Shown here piece by piece: positions 25,954 to 34,900 of a DNA stretch of 64,000 nt (its first letter is position 1; each line of letters opens with the position of its first letter). The stretch lies in assembly GCF_027484365.1 (NCBI RefSeq), contig NZ_JAIXTC010000027.1, positions 24,696 to 88,695 of the forward strand, given 5' to 3'. Position numbers and translations under genes: made by a program. The notes beneath the pieces were generated by a model. It saw only the letters and a program-made list of their open reading frames with translations. It was not told the origin of the DNA and did no database searches. Source of the stretch: Brevundimonas sp. (GTDB lineage Bacteria; Pseudomonadota; Alphaproteobacteria; Caulobacterales; Caulobacteraceae).

Positions 25954-26620
25954 ACTTCAGGCCCATCTGCTCCAGCTTGCCGCGCATGTCATAGATGTCG
26001 AGGCCGAGTTCGCCAGCGGCGAGGCGGGCGCGCTTGGATTCCTCCAGAGATTCCCGGGCCTGGGCCTTTTTCAGCACCTCCGCCGCGTCGGCGCGGGGGA
26101 CGATGCAGACACCGTCATCATCGGCGATGACGACATCTCCGGGATTCACTACGGTGCCTGCGCAGACGATCGGCACGTTGACGGAACCGAGCGTGGCTTT
26201 GATTGTGCCCTGGGCGTGGACGGCCTTCGACCAGACCGGAAAGTTCATTTGTGTCAGGTCGCGCACGTCGCGGACGCCGGCGTCGATGATGAGGCCTCGG
26301 CATTTGCGCGCCTGGGCGGAAGTTGCGAGGAGATCCCCAAAATAGCCGTCGGTGCAGGGGCTGGTCGGGGCGAGCACGAGCACGTCGCCCTCCTGAAGTT
26401 GCTCGATGGCTACGTGTATCATCCAGTTGTCGCCGGGCGGCGCGGAGATCGTCACTGCGGATCCGGCGATCCTGGCGCCGACGTATATCGGGCGCATGTG
26501 ATGGGCCATCAGACCGGTCCGACCCTGGGCCTCGTGGACCGTGGCGACGCCGCACGCCGCGAGGCCATCGACCGTCTCGAGTGCGCAGCGGACGATTTTG
26601 GTAGCGACGATTCCGGCCAT
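25946..26620 (-). CDS. galC: 4-Carboxy-4-hydroxy-2-oxoadipate aldolase (RraA family)
   Basis: A 224-aa RraA-fold protein of the HMG/CHA aldolase type (GalC/LigK). Active-site signatures are visible in [30 protein letters not shown] (Arg and metal-binding Asp) and [13 protein letters not shown]. The ATG at 26620 is preceded by GGAGGAGG on the coding strand, so the 22-residue upstream extension is rejected. The enzyme cleaves 4-carboxy-4-hydroxy-2-oxoadipate to pyruvate and oxaloacetate, the last step of gallate or protocatechuate 4,5-cleavage. It is cotranscribed with the tautomerase and divergent from a LysR gene. Confidence 0.88.
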   Translation of the reverse strand: MAGIVATKIVRCALETVDGLAACGVATVHEAQGRTGLMAHHMRPIYVGARIAGSAVTISAPPGDNWMIHVAIEQLQEGDVLVLAPTSPCTDGYFGDLLATSAQARKCRGLIIDAGVRDVRDLTQMNFPVWSKAVHAQGTIKATLGSVNVPIVCAGTVVNPGDVVIADDDGVCIVPRADAAEVLKKAQARESLEESKRARLAAGELGLDIYDMRGKLEQMGLKYV

Positions 26621-26691
26621 AGTGCCTCCTCCAACTAAATGCTTGTTGACGGCGGCCCAGAGTAAAAACCAACGCGAAGGCTGCACGATCT

Positions 26692-26707
26692 ATTAGTTTT
26701 TGTTAAT
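26692..26707 (+). promoter_or_regulatory. Candidate LysR box in the galC-lysR intergenic region
   Basis: ATTAGTTTTTGTTAAT has paired ends ATTA/TAAT and fits the T-N11-A rule of LysR binding sites. It is 10 bases upstream of the LysR start and 72 bases from galC. Confidence 0.4.
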
Positions 26708-26716
26708 GGCAATGTT

Positions 26717-27868
26717 GTGGACCCGTCTCGTATCAGCCTTCGCCATCTCAGAGCCTTCCTCGCGGTAGCAGAGGCTGGAAGCGCCACGGGTGCTGCCACG
26801 GCGATTAACCTGACCCAATCTGCGGTCACTCAGGCCATCGCGCGCCTGGAGCGTGATCTCGCGTTGCCGCTGTTTCAAAGACTTCCCAGAGGAATGGCCC
26901 TGACCGAAGCGGGCCGGATGCTTGCGATACGGGCTGCCGCCGTGTTCCGACTTATCGAGGGGCCGCCGCCATCGACCGTCCAGATGAACGCGTTCCTGGC
27001 TGTCGCGGACGCCGGCACGTACTCAGCGGCGGCTGCTGCGACCGGGCTAAGCGAATCTGCGCTTCATCGCGCCGTCTCTGATCTGTCCAGCGGAACCCGT
27101 GATGGTGTGTTGGAGCGTCGCGGAAGGGGCTTGGCGTTGACAGCCAAGGGGCGTGGGCTTGCCCGTCGTCTGCGCTTGGGAAGAGCCGAGCTTCGTTCGG
27201 CCATCGCTGAGCTCGCCGAACTGGAAGGGCGGGACGTGGGCCGTATCGTTGTCGGCGCGATGCCACTGTCGCGCGCCCGACCACTTCCGGCAGCTCTGGC
27301 GGCGTTTGCATCGGTGCGACCCCTCGTAGACGTAGCCATTGTCGAAGGCTCTTACGTGGATCTGGTCGGTCCGCTGAGAGACGGCCAGATCGACATAATG
27401 ATTGGCGCCCTGCGGCCCGCGTCGGTGGCTGCCGACCTGCTGCAAACGCCATTGTTTGACGATCATCCGGTTATCACCGGACGGCCCGGTCACCCGTTGT
27501 CCACTCGCCCAAGCCCTCCAACAGCCGAGGATTTGATGGCCTTTCCCTGGATCGTGCCTGCTGAGGGCACCCCTTTACGAGCGCAGTGGAACGCAATGTT
27601 TGCGGCCGTTGGCGCAACTCCACCAAGGGTGCCCATCGAGTGCGGATCTATGGTGTTGATCCGGGATCTCCTGGTGCGCGGGGATTACCTGACGCTCTTG
27701 TCGCCCTCTCAGATCGCTGTCGAGCTAAGATCTGGGTGGCTGCAATCAGTGGCGACACCTCCGGGCGATCTGCGACGCACGATCGGGGTGACCGTCCGAA
27801 GCGATTGGAGGCCGACCAAGGCACAGCGCCAGTTCCTGCAGATTCTGGTGGCGGAGGCCGATATTTGA
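26717..27868 (+). CDS. LysR-family regulator with two N-terminal HTH domains
   Basis: A 383-aa protein, longer than the usual ~300 for LysR. The first winged HTH is at ~7-65 (SATGAATAINLTQSAVTQAI). A second LysR-like HTH follows at ~91-148 (TYSAAAAATGLSESALHRAV, then ERRGRGLALTAKGRGLARR). The effector-binding domain comes after that, with GRIVVGAMPLSRARPLP. It is divergent from galC-galD and precedes the oxidoreductase and hydratase genes in the same direction, so it probably controls gallate ring-product metabolism. The start is GTG. Tandem-HTH LysR proteins exist in gallate/protocatechuate loci, but this cannot be confirmed here. Confidence 0.85.
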   Translation: MDPSRISLRHLRAFLAVAEAGSATGAATAINLTQSAVTQAIARLERDLALPLFQRLPRGMALTEAGRMLAIRAAAVFRLIEGPPPSTVQMNAFLAVADAGTYSAAAAATGLSESALHRAVSDLSSGTRDGVLERRGRGLALTAKGRGLARRLRLGRAELRSAIAELAELEGRDVGRIVVGAMPLSRARPLPAALAAFASVRPLVDVAIVEGSYVDLVGPLRDGQIDIMIGALRPASVAADLLQTPLFDDHPVITGRPGHPLSTRPSPPTAEDLMAFPWIVPAEGTPLRAQWNAMFAAVGATPPRVPIECGSMVLIRDLLVRGDYLTLLSPSQIAVELRSGWLQSVATPPGDLRRTIGVTVRSDWRPTKAQRQFLQILVAEADI

Positions 27869-27938
27869 TTCACATCCCCTAATAGGAACGCCGGTGTTTG
27901 CGTTGGTCGGCGCCCGGTGGCGGTCCTATCCGACCCAG

Positions 27939-28820
27939 ATGACCACTGCGTCGTTGTCGATGATCGGGTTCGGTGAGGCGGGGCGTACCTTTGCCTTGGC
28001 CGGGCAGTGGGCGGATCAGGCGCAGGTCTACGACCGCCTAACCGACGACATTAATATGCAGGCGTCGATGCGTGCAGAGTACGGCGCCGCTCGCGTGCGC
28101 GGCCAACTGACCTGCGCGGCCGCCGTCACCGGTTGCCGAATTGTCCTGTCTCAGGTGACTGCGGACCAAGCGCTCGCATCGGCCTTGGAGGTCAGTCAGT
28201 CTATCGAGGCGAACGCTTTGTATTGCGATCTCAACAGCGTAGCCCCGGAGACAAAGCGCGCCTCCGCCGAGATTATCGAGGCGGCGGGCGGACGTTATGT
28301 CGACGTTGCGGTGATGTCTCCCGTGCAGCCGGCGGCACTCGCAGTTCCGTTGCTGTTGTCCGGACACCGCGCAGATGAGGCCGCGAAGATCCTAATCTCC
28401 CTTGGCTTCTCAAACGTTCGCGTGGTCGGGCCACAGGTCGGTCGCGCGTCATCCATCAAGATGATCCGCTCGGTCATGATCAAGGGCATGGAAGCCCTGA
28501 TCGCCGAATGCATCCTGGCGGCCAGCCAAGCCGGTGTTCTCGACGAAGTCGTCAACTCTCTGGACGCAAGCTGGCCCGGCGCGCACTGGGCGGCGCGCGC
28601 CGACTACAACCTCGACCGGATGATGGTTCACGGTTCGCGGCGCTCTGCGGAGATGGAGGAAGTTGTCCGCACGCTCGATGATATGGGCGTCGATTCGGAC
28701 ATGAGCCGGGCTACGGCGGTCCGGCAGGCGGCCCTCGGCGCGATGGGATTGAAGACGCCGCCGGAAGGTCTCCTCGCCAAGATCGCTTCCATCCATAACC
28801 GAAGGACGGAGGCCGCATGA
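27939..28820 (+). CDS. NAD(P)-binding 6-phosphogluconate-dehydrogenase-like protein (DUF1932)
   Basis: A 293-aa protein. The Rossmann motif is SMIGFGEAGRTFALAG at the start, followed by a beta-hydroxyacid-dehydrogenase-like domain (DLNSVAPETKRASAE, YVDVAVMSPV, GPQVGRASSIKMIRS) and a C-terminal DUF1932 helical domain. The ATG at 27939 is preferred because it opens directly into the Rossmann strand. It overlaps the hydratase gene by 4 nt, so it should act on the same pathway, perhaps reducing or oxidising a hydroxy/oxo acid. It is not the classical LigC dehydrogenase, which is of the Gfo/Idh type. Its reaction is unknown. Confidence 0.8.
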   Translation: MTTASLSMIGFGEAGRTFALAGQWADQAQVYDRLTDDINMQASMRAEYGAARVRGQLTCAAAVTGCRIVLSQVTADQALASALEVSQSIEANALYCDLNSVAPETKRASAEIIEAAGGRYVDVAVMSPVQPAALAVPLLLSGHRADEAAKILISLGFSNVRVVGPQVGRASSIKMIRSVMIKGMEALIAECILAASQAGVLDEVVNSLDASWPGAHWAARADYNLDRMMVHGSRRSAEMEEVVRTLDDMGVDSDMSRATAVRQAALGAMGLKTPPEGLLAKIASIHNRRTEAA

Positions 28821-29839
28821 CTCTGATCATCGACTGTCACGGCCACTATACCACCGCGCCGGAGGCCCATAATCGGTGGCGCGAGGCCCAAGTGGCCGCT
28901 TTCAAAGCCGGGACGCAGGCGCCGCATTATCCCGACATCTCCGATGACGACATTCGCGAGACGATCGAGAACAACCAGTTGAAGCTGCTACGCGAACGCG
29001 GGGCCGATCTGACGATCTTTTCGCCCCGCGCCTCGACCATGCAGCCTCATGTCGGTGACGAGGCGGTAAGCCTTGAGTGGGCACGGCGCTGTAACGACCT
29101 GATCGCGCGCGTTGTCGGCCTCTACCCGCAGACCTTCGTCGGGGTTTGCATGCTGCCCCAGTCTCCCAAGGCGGACCTGGCTGGATCGATCGCTGAACTG
29201 GAGCGGTGCGTCACCGAGCTGGACTTCATCGGCTGTAACCTGAACCCCGACCCGGGCGGCGGCCATTTCGATCACCCGCCGCTGACCGATCGATACTGGT
29301 ATCCATTCTACGAGAAGATGGTCGAGCTGGATGTGCCGGCCATGATCCATGTCTCCGGCAGTTGCAATCACGCGCTGCACGCGACGGGCGCCTACTACAT
29401 AGCCGCCGACACCGTCGCCTTCATGCAGCTCATTGAAGGCGACCTGTTCAAAGACTTCCCCACGCTGCGCTTCATCATCCCGCATGGGGGAGGAGCCGTT
29501 CCCTATCATTGGGGGCGTTACCGCGGCTTGGCTGACATGCTGAAGAAGCCCGCCCTGGCGTCGCACCTGATGAACAACGTCTTTTTCGACACATGTGTTT
29601 ACCACCAGCCCGGTGTCGATCTGCTCGCCAAGGTCATCGACACCAAGAACATTCTATTCGGTTCTGAAATGGTCGGGGCCGTGCGCGGTATCGATCCTGA
29701 AACAGGCCAGTTCTTCGACGACACCAAGCGCTATGTCGATGCGCTCGACATCACGGCCGAACAGCGCCACGCCATCTTTGAGGGCAATGCGCGGCGTGTG
29801 TTTCCACGTCTCGACGAAAAGTTGCGTAGCGCAACATGA
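28817..29839 (+). CDS. ligJ: 4-Oxalomesaconate hydratase (LigJ-type amidohydrolase)
   Basis: A 340-aa amidohydrolase-superfamily protein. The metal-binding HxH is in DCHGHYTT (His8, His10), and further family features are GCNLNPDPGGGHFDHPPL, HVSGSCNH and IIPHGGGAVPYHWGR. The length and motifs fit LigJ, a Zn-dependent hydratase that adds water to the enol of 4-oxalomesaconate. This is the LigJ type known from Sphingobium, not the PIG-L-like GalB of Pseudomonas gallate clusters. The ATG overlaps the DUF1932 gene, and its stop overlaps the GMC oxidoreductase start (ATGA), giving a tight operon. Confidence 0.88.
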   Translation: MTLIIDCHGHYTTAPEAHNRWREAQVAAFKAGTQAPHYPDISDDDIRETIENNQLKLLRERGADLTIFSPRASTMQPHVGDEAVSLEWARRCNDLIARVVGLYPQTFVGVCMLPQSPKADLAGSIAELERCVTELDFIGCNLNPDPGGGHFDHPPLTDRYWYPFYEKMVELDVPAMIHVSGSCNHALHATGAYYIAADTVAFMQLIEGDLFKDFPTLRFIIPHGGGAVPYHWGRYRGLADMLKKPALASHLMNNVFFDTCVYHQPGVDLLAKVIDTKNILFGSEMVGAVRGIDPETGQFFDDTKRYVDALDITAEQRHAIFEGNARRVFPRLDEKLRSAT

Positions 29840-31500
29840 CCTCGTGCGACGCAGGCCAGCTCAGCGAGGAGTTTGACTTCATCGTCGTGGGTGGCGGAAG
29901 TGCCGGCTGCGCGGCGGCCAACAGACTGGTGACACGTCATGGCGCGACCGTATTGCTCCTCGAAGCGGGCCCAGACAAGCAGAGCCCCTTGGCGGTGATC
30001 CCGGCCGGAACGGTGAAGATGTGGCGTGGCCAGACGGGCTATGTCGGGCGTTTCCATTCCGAACCCCAAACGGGTCTCGACGGCCGAATTGTTCCCCTTG
30101 AACACGGCAGTGTTCTCGGCGGTGGAAGCTCCATCAACATGATGGCTTACATGCGTGGCTCAAGGGACGACTACGCCGGCTGGAGCGAGGCCGCCGGAGC
30201 CGGCTGGGGGTGGGAGGATCTTCTTCCATACTTTCGGGAGCAGGAAGGCAATCAGCGGTTCGATAATGAATCGCATGGCGGCGACGGACCGTTGAAGGTC
30301 TCAAGTCCCGTCTATCGATCCGAGCTCAGCCACCGGTTCGCTCGGGCCATGCAGAGGATGGGCGTGCCTTTCCGGGCCGATCTCACCGACGGGTATCTGG
30401 GCGGCGTCGGATATTCGCAGTGCACGATTGATGGCGTCAAACGCAGCAGCGCCGTTGAGGCCTTCATTGATCCTATCCGGCGGGACAATCGGCTCAGGCT
30501 CGTGACACGAGCCTTCGTTACAAGGATCAACTTCCAGGGCCGGGCGGCCATAGGCGTTGATTACCTCGTTGATGGAGCCCTGCGCCGTGCCACAGCGCGG
30601 CAGGAGGTGGTTCTGACGGCGGGCGCATACGTGACCCCGAAACTCCTGATGTTATCCGGCATCGGAGAGGCTTCCGCCCTTGAGACGCTTGGCATTCCTG
30701 TCTTGGCCGACAGACCAGGGGTCGGCCGGAATCTGCAGGACCATCACTACTCGGTCGTCAGCGCCCCAGCACCCGCCGGGAGCGGCTTTTATGCCCAAGA
30801 TCGCGGGTTTGCCATGATCGTGAACGGCCTTCGCTACCTCCTGTTCAAGGATGGTCCGGCGGCGGTGAGCGGGTCCGAGAGCATGGCGTTCCTGCCATTC
30901 GAGCCTTCAAGCGGGGAGGTCGAATTCCAGCTCTACTGTATGGCGCTCATGCATCCCACGGTTCCCGCCGAGCTACAGACCCATGGCCTCACACTGTTGG
31001 TGAATCTTCTCGCTCCACGCGCGAGAGGGACCATCAGCCTCCAGTCCGCAGACCCCGCCGATACGCCTATGATCGACCTCGGGTGGCTTGTCGATGAGGA
31101 GGATCGCCAAGCGATGCTGCGCGCGTTCCGCTATGCCCGGCGGGTCCTCGCCCAACCGCCCTTGTCCGACGTACTGGGTGAAGAGGTCTGGCCCGGCGTG
31201 AAGGTCCAGAGCGATGATGATCTTCTCGCGCATATCCGCAAAACGCTCGTGAGCAATCATCACCCAGGCGGCACCTGCCGGATGGGCCGTCCAGAAGCAC
31301 CAGATTCGGTCGTCGATGCGCGCCTTCGGGTCTTGGGCGTGGATCGCCTCCGCGTGATGGACGCATCCATGATGCCGGTGCTGATCCGTGCCGGGACGAA
31401 TGCGACGGCCATGGCAGTGGCTGCGAGAGGCGTAGATCTGATGATGGCGGAGGTCGCCAATCGGTCGCCAACAGAAACGTTTACAATCCATGCAAACTAA
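29836..31500 (+). CDS. GMC-family FAD oxidoreductase
   Basis: A 554-aa glucose-methanol-choline oxidoreductase. The dinucleotide motif is FIVVGGGSAGCAAANRL near residues 15-31, GMC signature 1 is in GSVLGGGSSINMMAYMRG, the catalytic His is in SNHHPGGTCRMG, and the C-terminal signature is RAGTNATAMAVAARG. Such enzymes oxidise primary or secondary alcohols to aldehydes or ketones. It is coupled to ligJ by an ATGA overlap, and the next unit encodes an aldehyde dehydrogenase, so a side-chain alcohol oxidation is plausible. The substrate is unknown. Confidence 0.88.
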   Translation: MTSCDAGQLSEEFDFIVVGGGSAGCAAANRLVTRHGATVLLLEAGPDKQSPLAVIPAGTVKMWRGQTGYVGRFHSEPQTGLDGRIVPLEHGSVLGGGSSINMMAYMRGSRDDYAGWSEAAGAGWGWEDLLPYFREQEGNQRFDNESHGGDGPLKVSSPVYRSELSHRFARAMQRMGVPFRADLTDGYLGGVGYSQCTIDGVKRSSAVEAFIDPIRRDNRLRLVTRAFVTRINFQGRAAIGVDYLVDGALRRATARQEVVLTAGAYVTPKLLMLSGIGEASALETLGIPVLADRPGVGRNLQDHHYSVVSAPAPAGSGFYAQDRGFAMIVNGLRYLLFKDGPAAVSGSESMAFLPFEPSSGEVEFQLYCMALMHPTVPAELQTHGLTLLVNLLAPRARGTISLQSADPADTPMIDLGWLVDEEDRQAMLRAFRYARRVLAQPPLSDVLGEEVWPGVKVQSDDDLLAHIRKTLVSNHHPGGTCRMGRPEAPDSVVDARLRVLGVDRLRVMDASMMPVLIRAGTNATAMAVAARGVDLMMAEVANRSPTETFTIHAN

Positions 31501-31512
31501 TCAACATATTGA
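31501..31512 (+). promoter_or_regulatory. MarR-type operator candidate 2 with -35-like box
   Basis: TCAACATATTGA followed directly by CG makes a TTGACG hexamer; 17 bases downstream is TACGCA as a possible -10. It lies upstream of the aldehyde dehydrogenase unit, right at the stop of the GMC gene. Confidence 0.6.
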
Positions 31513-31689
31513 CGAGATCGTCAGTCCTGCTTACGCAGGCAGGGCCGAACCGGGCGCGCTGGTCAAAGATCCGGACATGGCCTGGGAGATAAAGATGCAG
31601 GATGCCCGAACGACCGAAGTCGCCGATTGCAGCGGGCTGCCGGCTTCCTTTCTCAGTGTGGGGCCCGCTGAAAGGCAGAAGACCTGCTC

Positions 31690-33156
31690 ATGACGTCGCT
31701 GCAGCCTGACATCCGTTTCCCAAGTCGTGCTGGACTTCCCTTCGGCGGGAGTTGGGTGAACCCTGTCGCGGGTTCAATAGTCACCAGCGTAAACCCGGCC
31801 AACGGGAGGCCTCTCGCGACGTTTGCTGAGGCAGGGGCAGGGGATGTGGATGCGGTCGTCGCTGCCGCCAAAGCAGGGTTCAGCGCTTGGCGACGCAGTA
31901 GCCCGCCTGAGCGGGCGGCAGCACTGCGCCAAATGGCAGGTGTCTTGCGCGACAATGCCGAAGAGCTGGCGATCCTTGAAGCTGCCGATTGTGGCAATCC
32001 TGTTCGCAACGCCCGGATTGACGTCCTCATCGCCGCAGCTTCGCTTGAGTTCTTCGCCGGCTTGGTGACGGAGGCCAAGGGCGACACGATTCCGGTTGGA
32101 CCAGATGCCCTGAACTTTACACGGCGGGAACCGCGTGGAGTCGTCGCGCGCATCGTAGCCTTCAACCACCCTCTCATGTTTGTCGCGTTGAAGGCCGCAG
32201 CACCGCTCGCCGTCGGCAACTCTGTCATCATCAAGCCGGCTGAACAGGCGCCTCTGTCAGCCCTCCGGTTTGCTGAACTGATTGACGGGATTCTGCCTCC
32301 TGGCGTCTTCAACATCGTGCCAGGCGATCGCGCCTTCGGCGCGGGTCTGGTCAGCCATCCCGGTGTCGCGATGGTCGGGCTGGTCGGGAGCATCGCGACC
32401 GGAAAAGCTGTGCTGAGAGGCGCGGCCGAGACCATAAAACCTGTGGTGCTGGAACTGGGTGGAAAAAACGCCCTGATCGCCTGCGCGGACGCCGATCCCG
32501 AAGTAGTTGCTCGCGCCATGATCACGGGAATGAACTTCAACTGGTGCGGCCAGTCCTGTGGATCGACCAGCAGGGCATTCCTGCATGCTTCCATTCATGA
32601 TGACGTAGTCGAGCGTTTGGTTGGCGAGGTCGCGTCTTTCGTGCCGGGCAACCCGCTTGATCCGGCGACTACGATGGGGTCTTTGATTTCGCGGGCTCAT
32701 TACGACCGCGTCCTCGACTATATCGGCTCAGGCGAAGCCGAAGGCGCTCGCATGCTGGTTGGCGGGCCGGTGGAGGGCGATGCGAGCCTTGCCGAGGGCG
32801 CATTCGTCAGCCCCACGATTTTTGTCGATGTGACATCCGCAATGCGCATCGCTCGCGAGGAAATCTTTGGCCCCGTTCTCTCGGTGCTCAAGTGGTCAGA
32901 CGAGGACGCGATGCTTGAGGAGGTCAATGCCCTTGAGTACGGCCTGACCTGTTCGATCTGGACCCGCGATATTTCTGCGGCACATCGTCTCTCGCATGAG
33001 GTCGAAGCCGGTCAGGTCTGGATCAACGATGTGGGTAAGCACATCACCGGCGCGCCTTTCGGAGGCTACAAGCAGTCAGGGCTAGGACGGGAAGGCGGGA
33101 TTGAGGAGCTCTACGCCTGCACCCAGGAAAAGAACGTCTACGTGAACCTGACCTGA
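31690..33156 (+). CDS. NAD(P)-dependent aldehyde dehydrogenase
   Basis: A 488-aa ALDH-superfamily enzyme of normal length. The general base Glu255 is in VLELGGKN, the nucleophile Cys290 is in NWCGQSCGS, and the cofactor region includes VAFNHPLMFVALKAAAPLAVGN. The C-terminal GAPFGGYKQSGLGREGG is typical of betaine/aromatic aldehyde types. It would oxidise an aldehyde to the acid. It opens a unit (aldehyde dehydrogenase, NIPSNAP protein, permease) that has its own TCAA-N4-TTGA operator 177 bases upstream. Confidence 0.92.
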   Translation: MTSLQPDIRFPSRAGLPFGGSWVNPVAGSIVTSVNPANGRPLATFAEAGAGDVDAVVAAAKAGFSAWRRSSPPERAAALRQMAGVLRDNAEELAILEAADCGNPVRNARIDVLIAAASLEFFAGLVTEAKGDTIPVGPDALNFTRREPRGVVARIVAFNHPLMFVALKAAAPLAVGNSVIIKPAEQAPLSALRFAELIDGILPPGVFNIVPGDRAFGAGLVSHPGVAMVGLVGSIATGKAVLRGAAETIKPVVLELGGKNALIACADADPEVVARAMITGMNFNWCGQSCGSTSRAFLHASIHDDVVERLVGEVASFVPGNPLDPATTMGSLISRAHYDRVLDYIGSGEAEGARMLVGGPVEGDASLAEGAFVSPTIFVDVTSAMRIAREEIFGPVLSVLKWSDEDAMLEEVNALEYGLTCSIWTRDISAAHRLSHEVEAGQVWINDVGKHITGAPFGGYKQSGLGREGGIEELYACTQEKNVYVNLT

Positions 33157-33157
33157 C

Positions 33158-33499
33158 ATGCTCGTGGAACTCAGGACATACACGTTCGAAGCAGGCGCGC
33201 TGCCCGTCTTTTTGGCAGCGTACAGAGCCGGACCAGATCGCCTGCAGGAGTCAATTCTCGGCGACCGCGTCGGCTATTACGTCGCCGAGACCGGTGACGT
33301 GAACGAGTTGGTCCATCTCTGGCGCTACGAAAGCTTTGAGGATCGTCGGGCGCGCCGTGCGGAACTCGCAGCTCGCCCCGAGTGGGCGGACTTCCTGCGC
33401 GGGATTCTTCCTCTCCTGAAGTCTCAGCAGTCGCGGATCCTGACGCCTGTCGAGCTTCCGCATGCCGTATCCCAGACTCAGCAGCAGGCAGACGGATGA
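33158..33499 (+). CDS. NIPSNAP-family protein
   Basis: A 113-aa protein beginning MLVELRTYTFEAGALPVFLAAY, the typical dimeric alpha/beta-barrel (NIPSNAP) start, with LVHLWRYESFEDRRARR further on. NIPSNAP proteins are often encoded in aromatic catabolism clusters, but their biochemical role is not established. It starts 1 nt after the aldehyde dehydrogenase stop and its stop overlaps the next start, so it is translated with its neighbours. Confidence 0.8.
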   Translation: MLVELRTYTFEAGALPVFLAAYRAGPDRLQESILGDRVGYYVAETGDVNELVHLWRYESFEDRRARRAELAARPEWADFLRGILPLLKSQQSRILTPVELPHAVSQTQQQADG

Positions 33500-34755
33500 C
33501 CGCGAACAGCGAAAACCTGGTCAGGGACGCGGAACGGCTCAAGGTTGACGGTCAGATCTCCCCGGGCTGGAAAGCCGCGTTCGTCGGCATGTTCGCGTTC
33601 ATAGTCGGCCCGACCGCGCTCCTGGCAACGACCTTCAGCGTGCTCGCCGCCGGGCTCGAAGCCGAAACGGGATGGTCCCACAGCAGTGTTGCCTATGGCG
33701 CGACCCTGATTTCTCTGGCCCTTGTGGTCTCGGCGCCCATCCAGGGGTTCCTCGTCGACAGGGTCGGACCCCGACGGCTCATTCTAATCTGCGCCCCCCT
33801 CTACGGCTTGGGGTTGATCGCCCTGAACCTGGCAAAACAGGATATCGCGGCCTTCTACCTTGCCTGTGTCCTGATGATTTTCGCCAGTCTTGGCCTTTGG
33901 CCGGCGTCCTACATGAGGGTGTTGGCAAGCTGGTTCCAACGGCGGCTCGGTCTGGCGATCGCCACGGTTATGATGGGCGCCAGCATCAGCACGATCATTA
34001 TGCCCGTGCTGATGAAGTACAGCTTTGCGGCGCTCGGTTGGGGAGGCACTTATGCTGCTCTGGGCGTGTTCGTTATCCTCGTTGTTTGGCCCGCGCTCAT
34101 TCGGTGGATGCGTATGGCTCCCGCAGCGGTCGAAGCGGTGATCTCGATCCCCCTGGACAATGCCAAGGCCCTGGTCCTTACGACGAGACCAATCTTCTGG
34201 ATTGGCCTGGCGGTCTTCTTTGGTTTCGGGCTGGCAAACGCAGCGATCCTCGCCCACGGCGTAGCCATTTTGAGGTGGTATGGGCTCGAGGCGGGAGATG
34301 CGCTGCAGCTCATGTCAACCGTGGGCGCGGGCCTTCTGGTCGGCCGGGTGGCCACGGGATGGGTTCTGGACCGCACGGATGTTCGGCTGGTCGGCCTCTT
34401 CATGTTCACCATCTTGACGATAACGTTCGTGCTTCAGCTGTCGCCGGCTGCGGGTCACCTCGCCGTTGCTCTCGCTGCTCTCGGCGGCATCGTCATTGGC
34501 GCCGAATTTGACATCCTCGGAGTGTTCGTCCGCCGTCACTTCCCTGTCACCGGCTTCGGCCGTGTCTACGGATTCACTTTCGCGATCTTCAACCTCGGAA
34601 ATGCGATCGGCGTTGCAGTTCTGGCGTTCGCGTTTCAGCAGTCCAACTCGTTTGCCGCGCCTCTCGCCGCCCTCGCCGCGATCAGTCTCGGATGCGGTCT
34701 CCTGTTCCTCACGGTGCCAAAGGACCGTCCCTCGCGGGCTCCCCTTACGAGCTAG
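33496..34755 (+). CDS. MFS transporter (oxalate/formate-antiporter-like group)
   Basis: A 419-aa, 12-segment MFS permease. The ATG at 33496 overlaps the NIPSNAP stop (ATGA) and follows its coding end, so a longer in-frame reading from 33382 is rejected. The first loop motif is GFLVDRVGPRRLIL, and GLWPASYMRVLASWFQRRLGLAIA is typical of monocarboxylate/OFA-type members. It probably moves a carboxylic-acid substrate or intermediate of the island; a second permease at 38514 is of the AAHS type. Confidence 0.85.
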   Translation: MTANSENLVRDAERLKVDGQISPGWKAAFVGMFAFIVGPTALLATTFSVLAAGLEAETGWSHSSVAYGATLISLALVVSAPIQGFLVDRVGPRRLILICAPLYGLGLIALNLAKQDIAAFYLACVLMIFASLGLWPASYMRVLASWFQRRLGLAIATVMMGASISTIIMPVLMKYSFAALGWGGTYAALGVFVILVVWPALIRWMRMAPAAVEAVISIPLDNAKALVLTTRPIFWIGLAVFFGFGLANAAILAHGVAILRWYGLEAGDALQLMSTVGAGLLVGRVATGWVLDRTDVRLVGLFMFTILTITFVLQLSPAAGHLAVALAALGGIVIGAEFDILGVFVRRHFPVTGFGRVYGFTFAIFNLGNAIGVAVLAFAFQQSNSFAAPLAALAAISLGCGLLFLTVPKDRPSRAPLTS

Positions 34756-34814
34756 CGGGGGTGGCGGGGCGTGACGAATTTGTCCTCCCGCAGAGGATAG
34801 TCAATTCATGTTCA

Positions 34815-34826
34815 TCAACGTATTGA
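34815..34826 (+). promoter_or_regulatory. MarR-type operator candidate 3 with -35-like box
   Basis: TCAACGTATTGA continues into CG to give TTGACG; TAGTTG follows after 17 bases. It lies 74 bases before the TonB receptor start. Confidence 0.62.
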
Positions 34827-34900
34827 CGAGTTACGTAAAGCCAAGTAGTTGGAATTCAAGCCACGAAGAGGGCTTAATTTAACGAAGTCGGAGAGGGACA

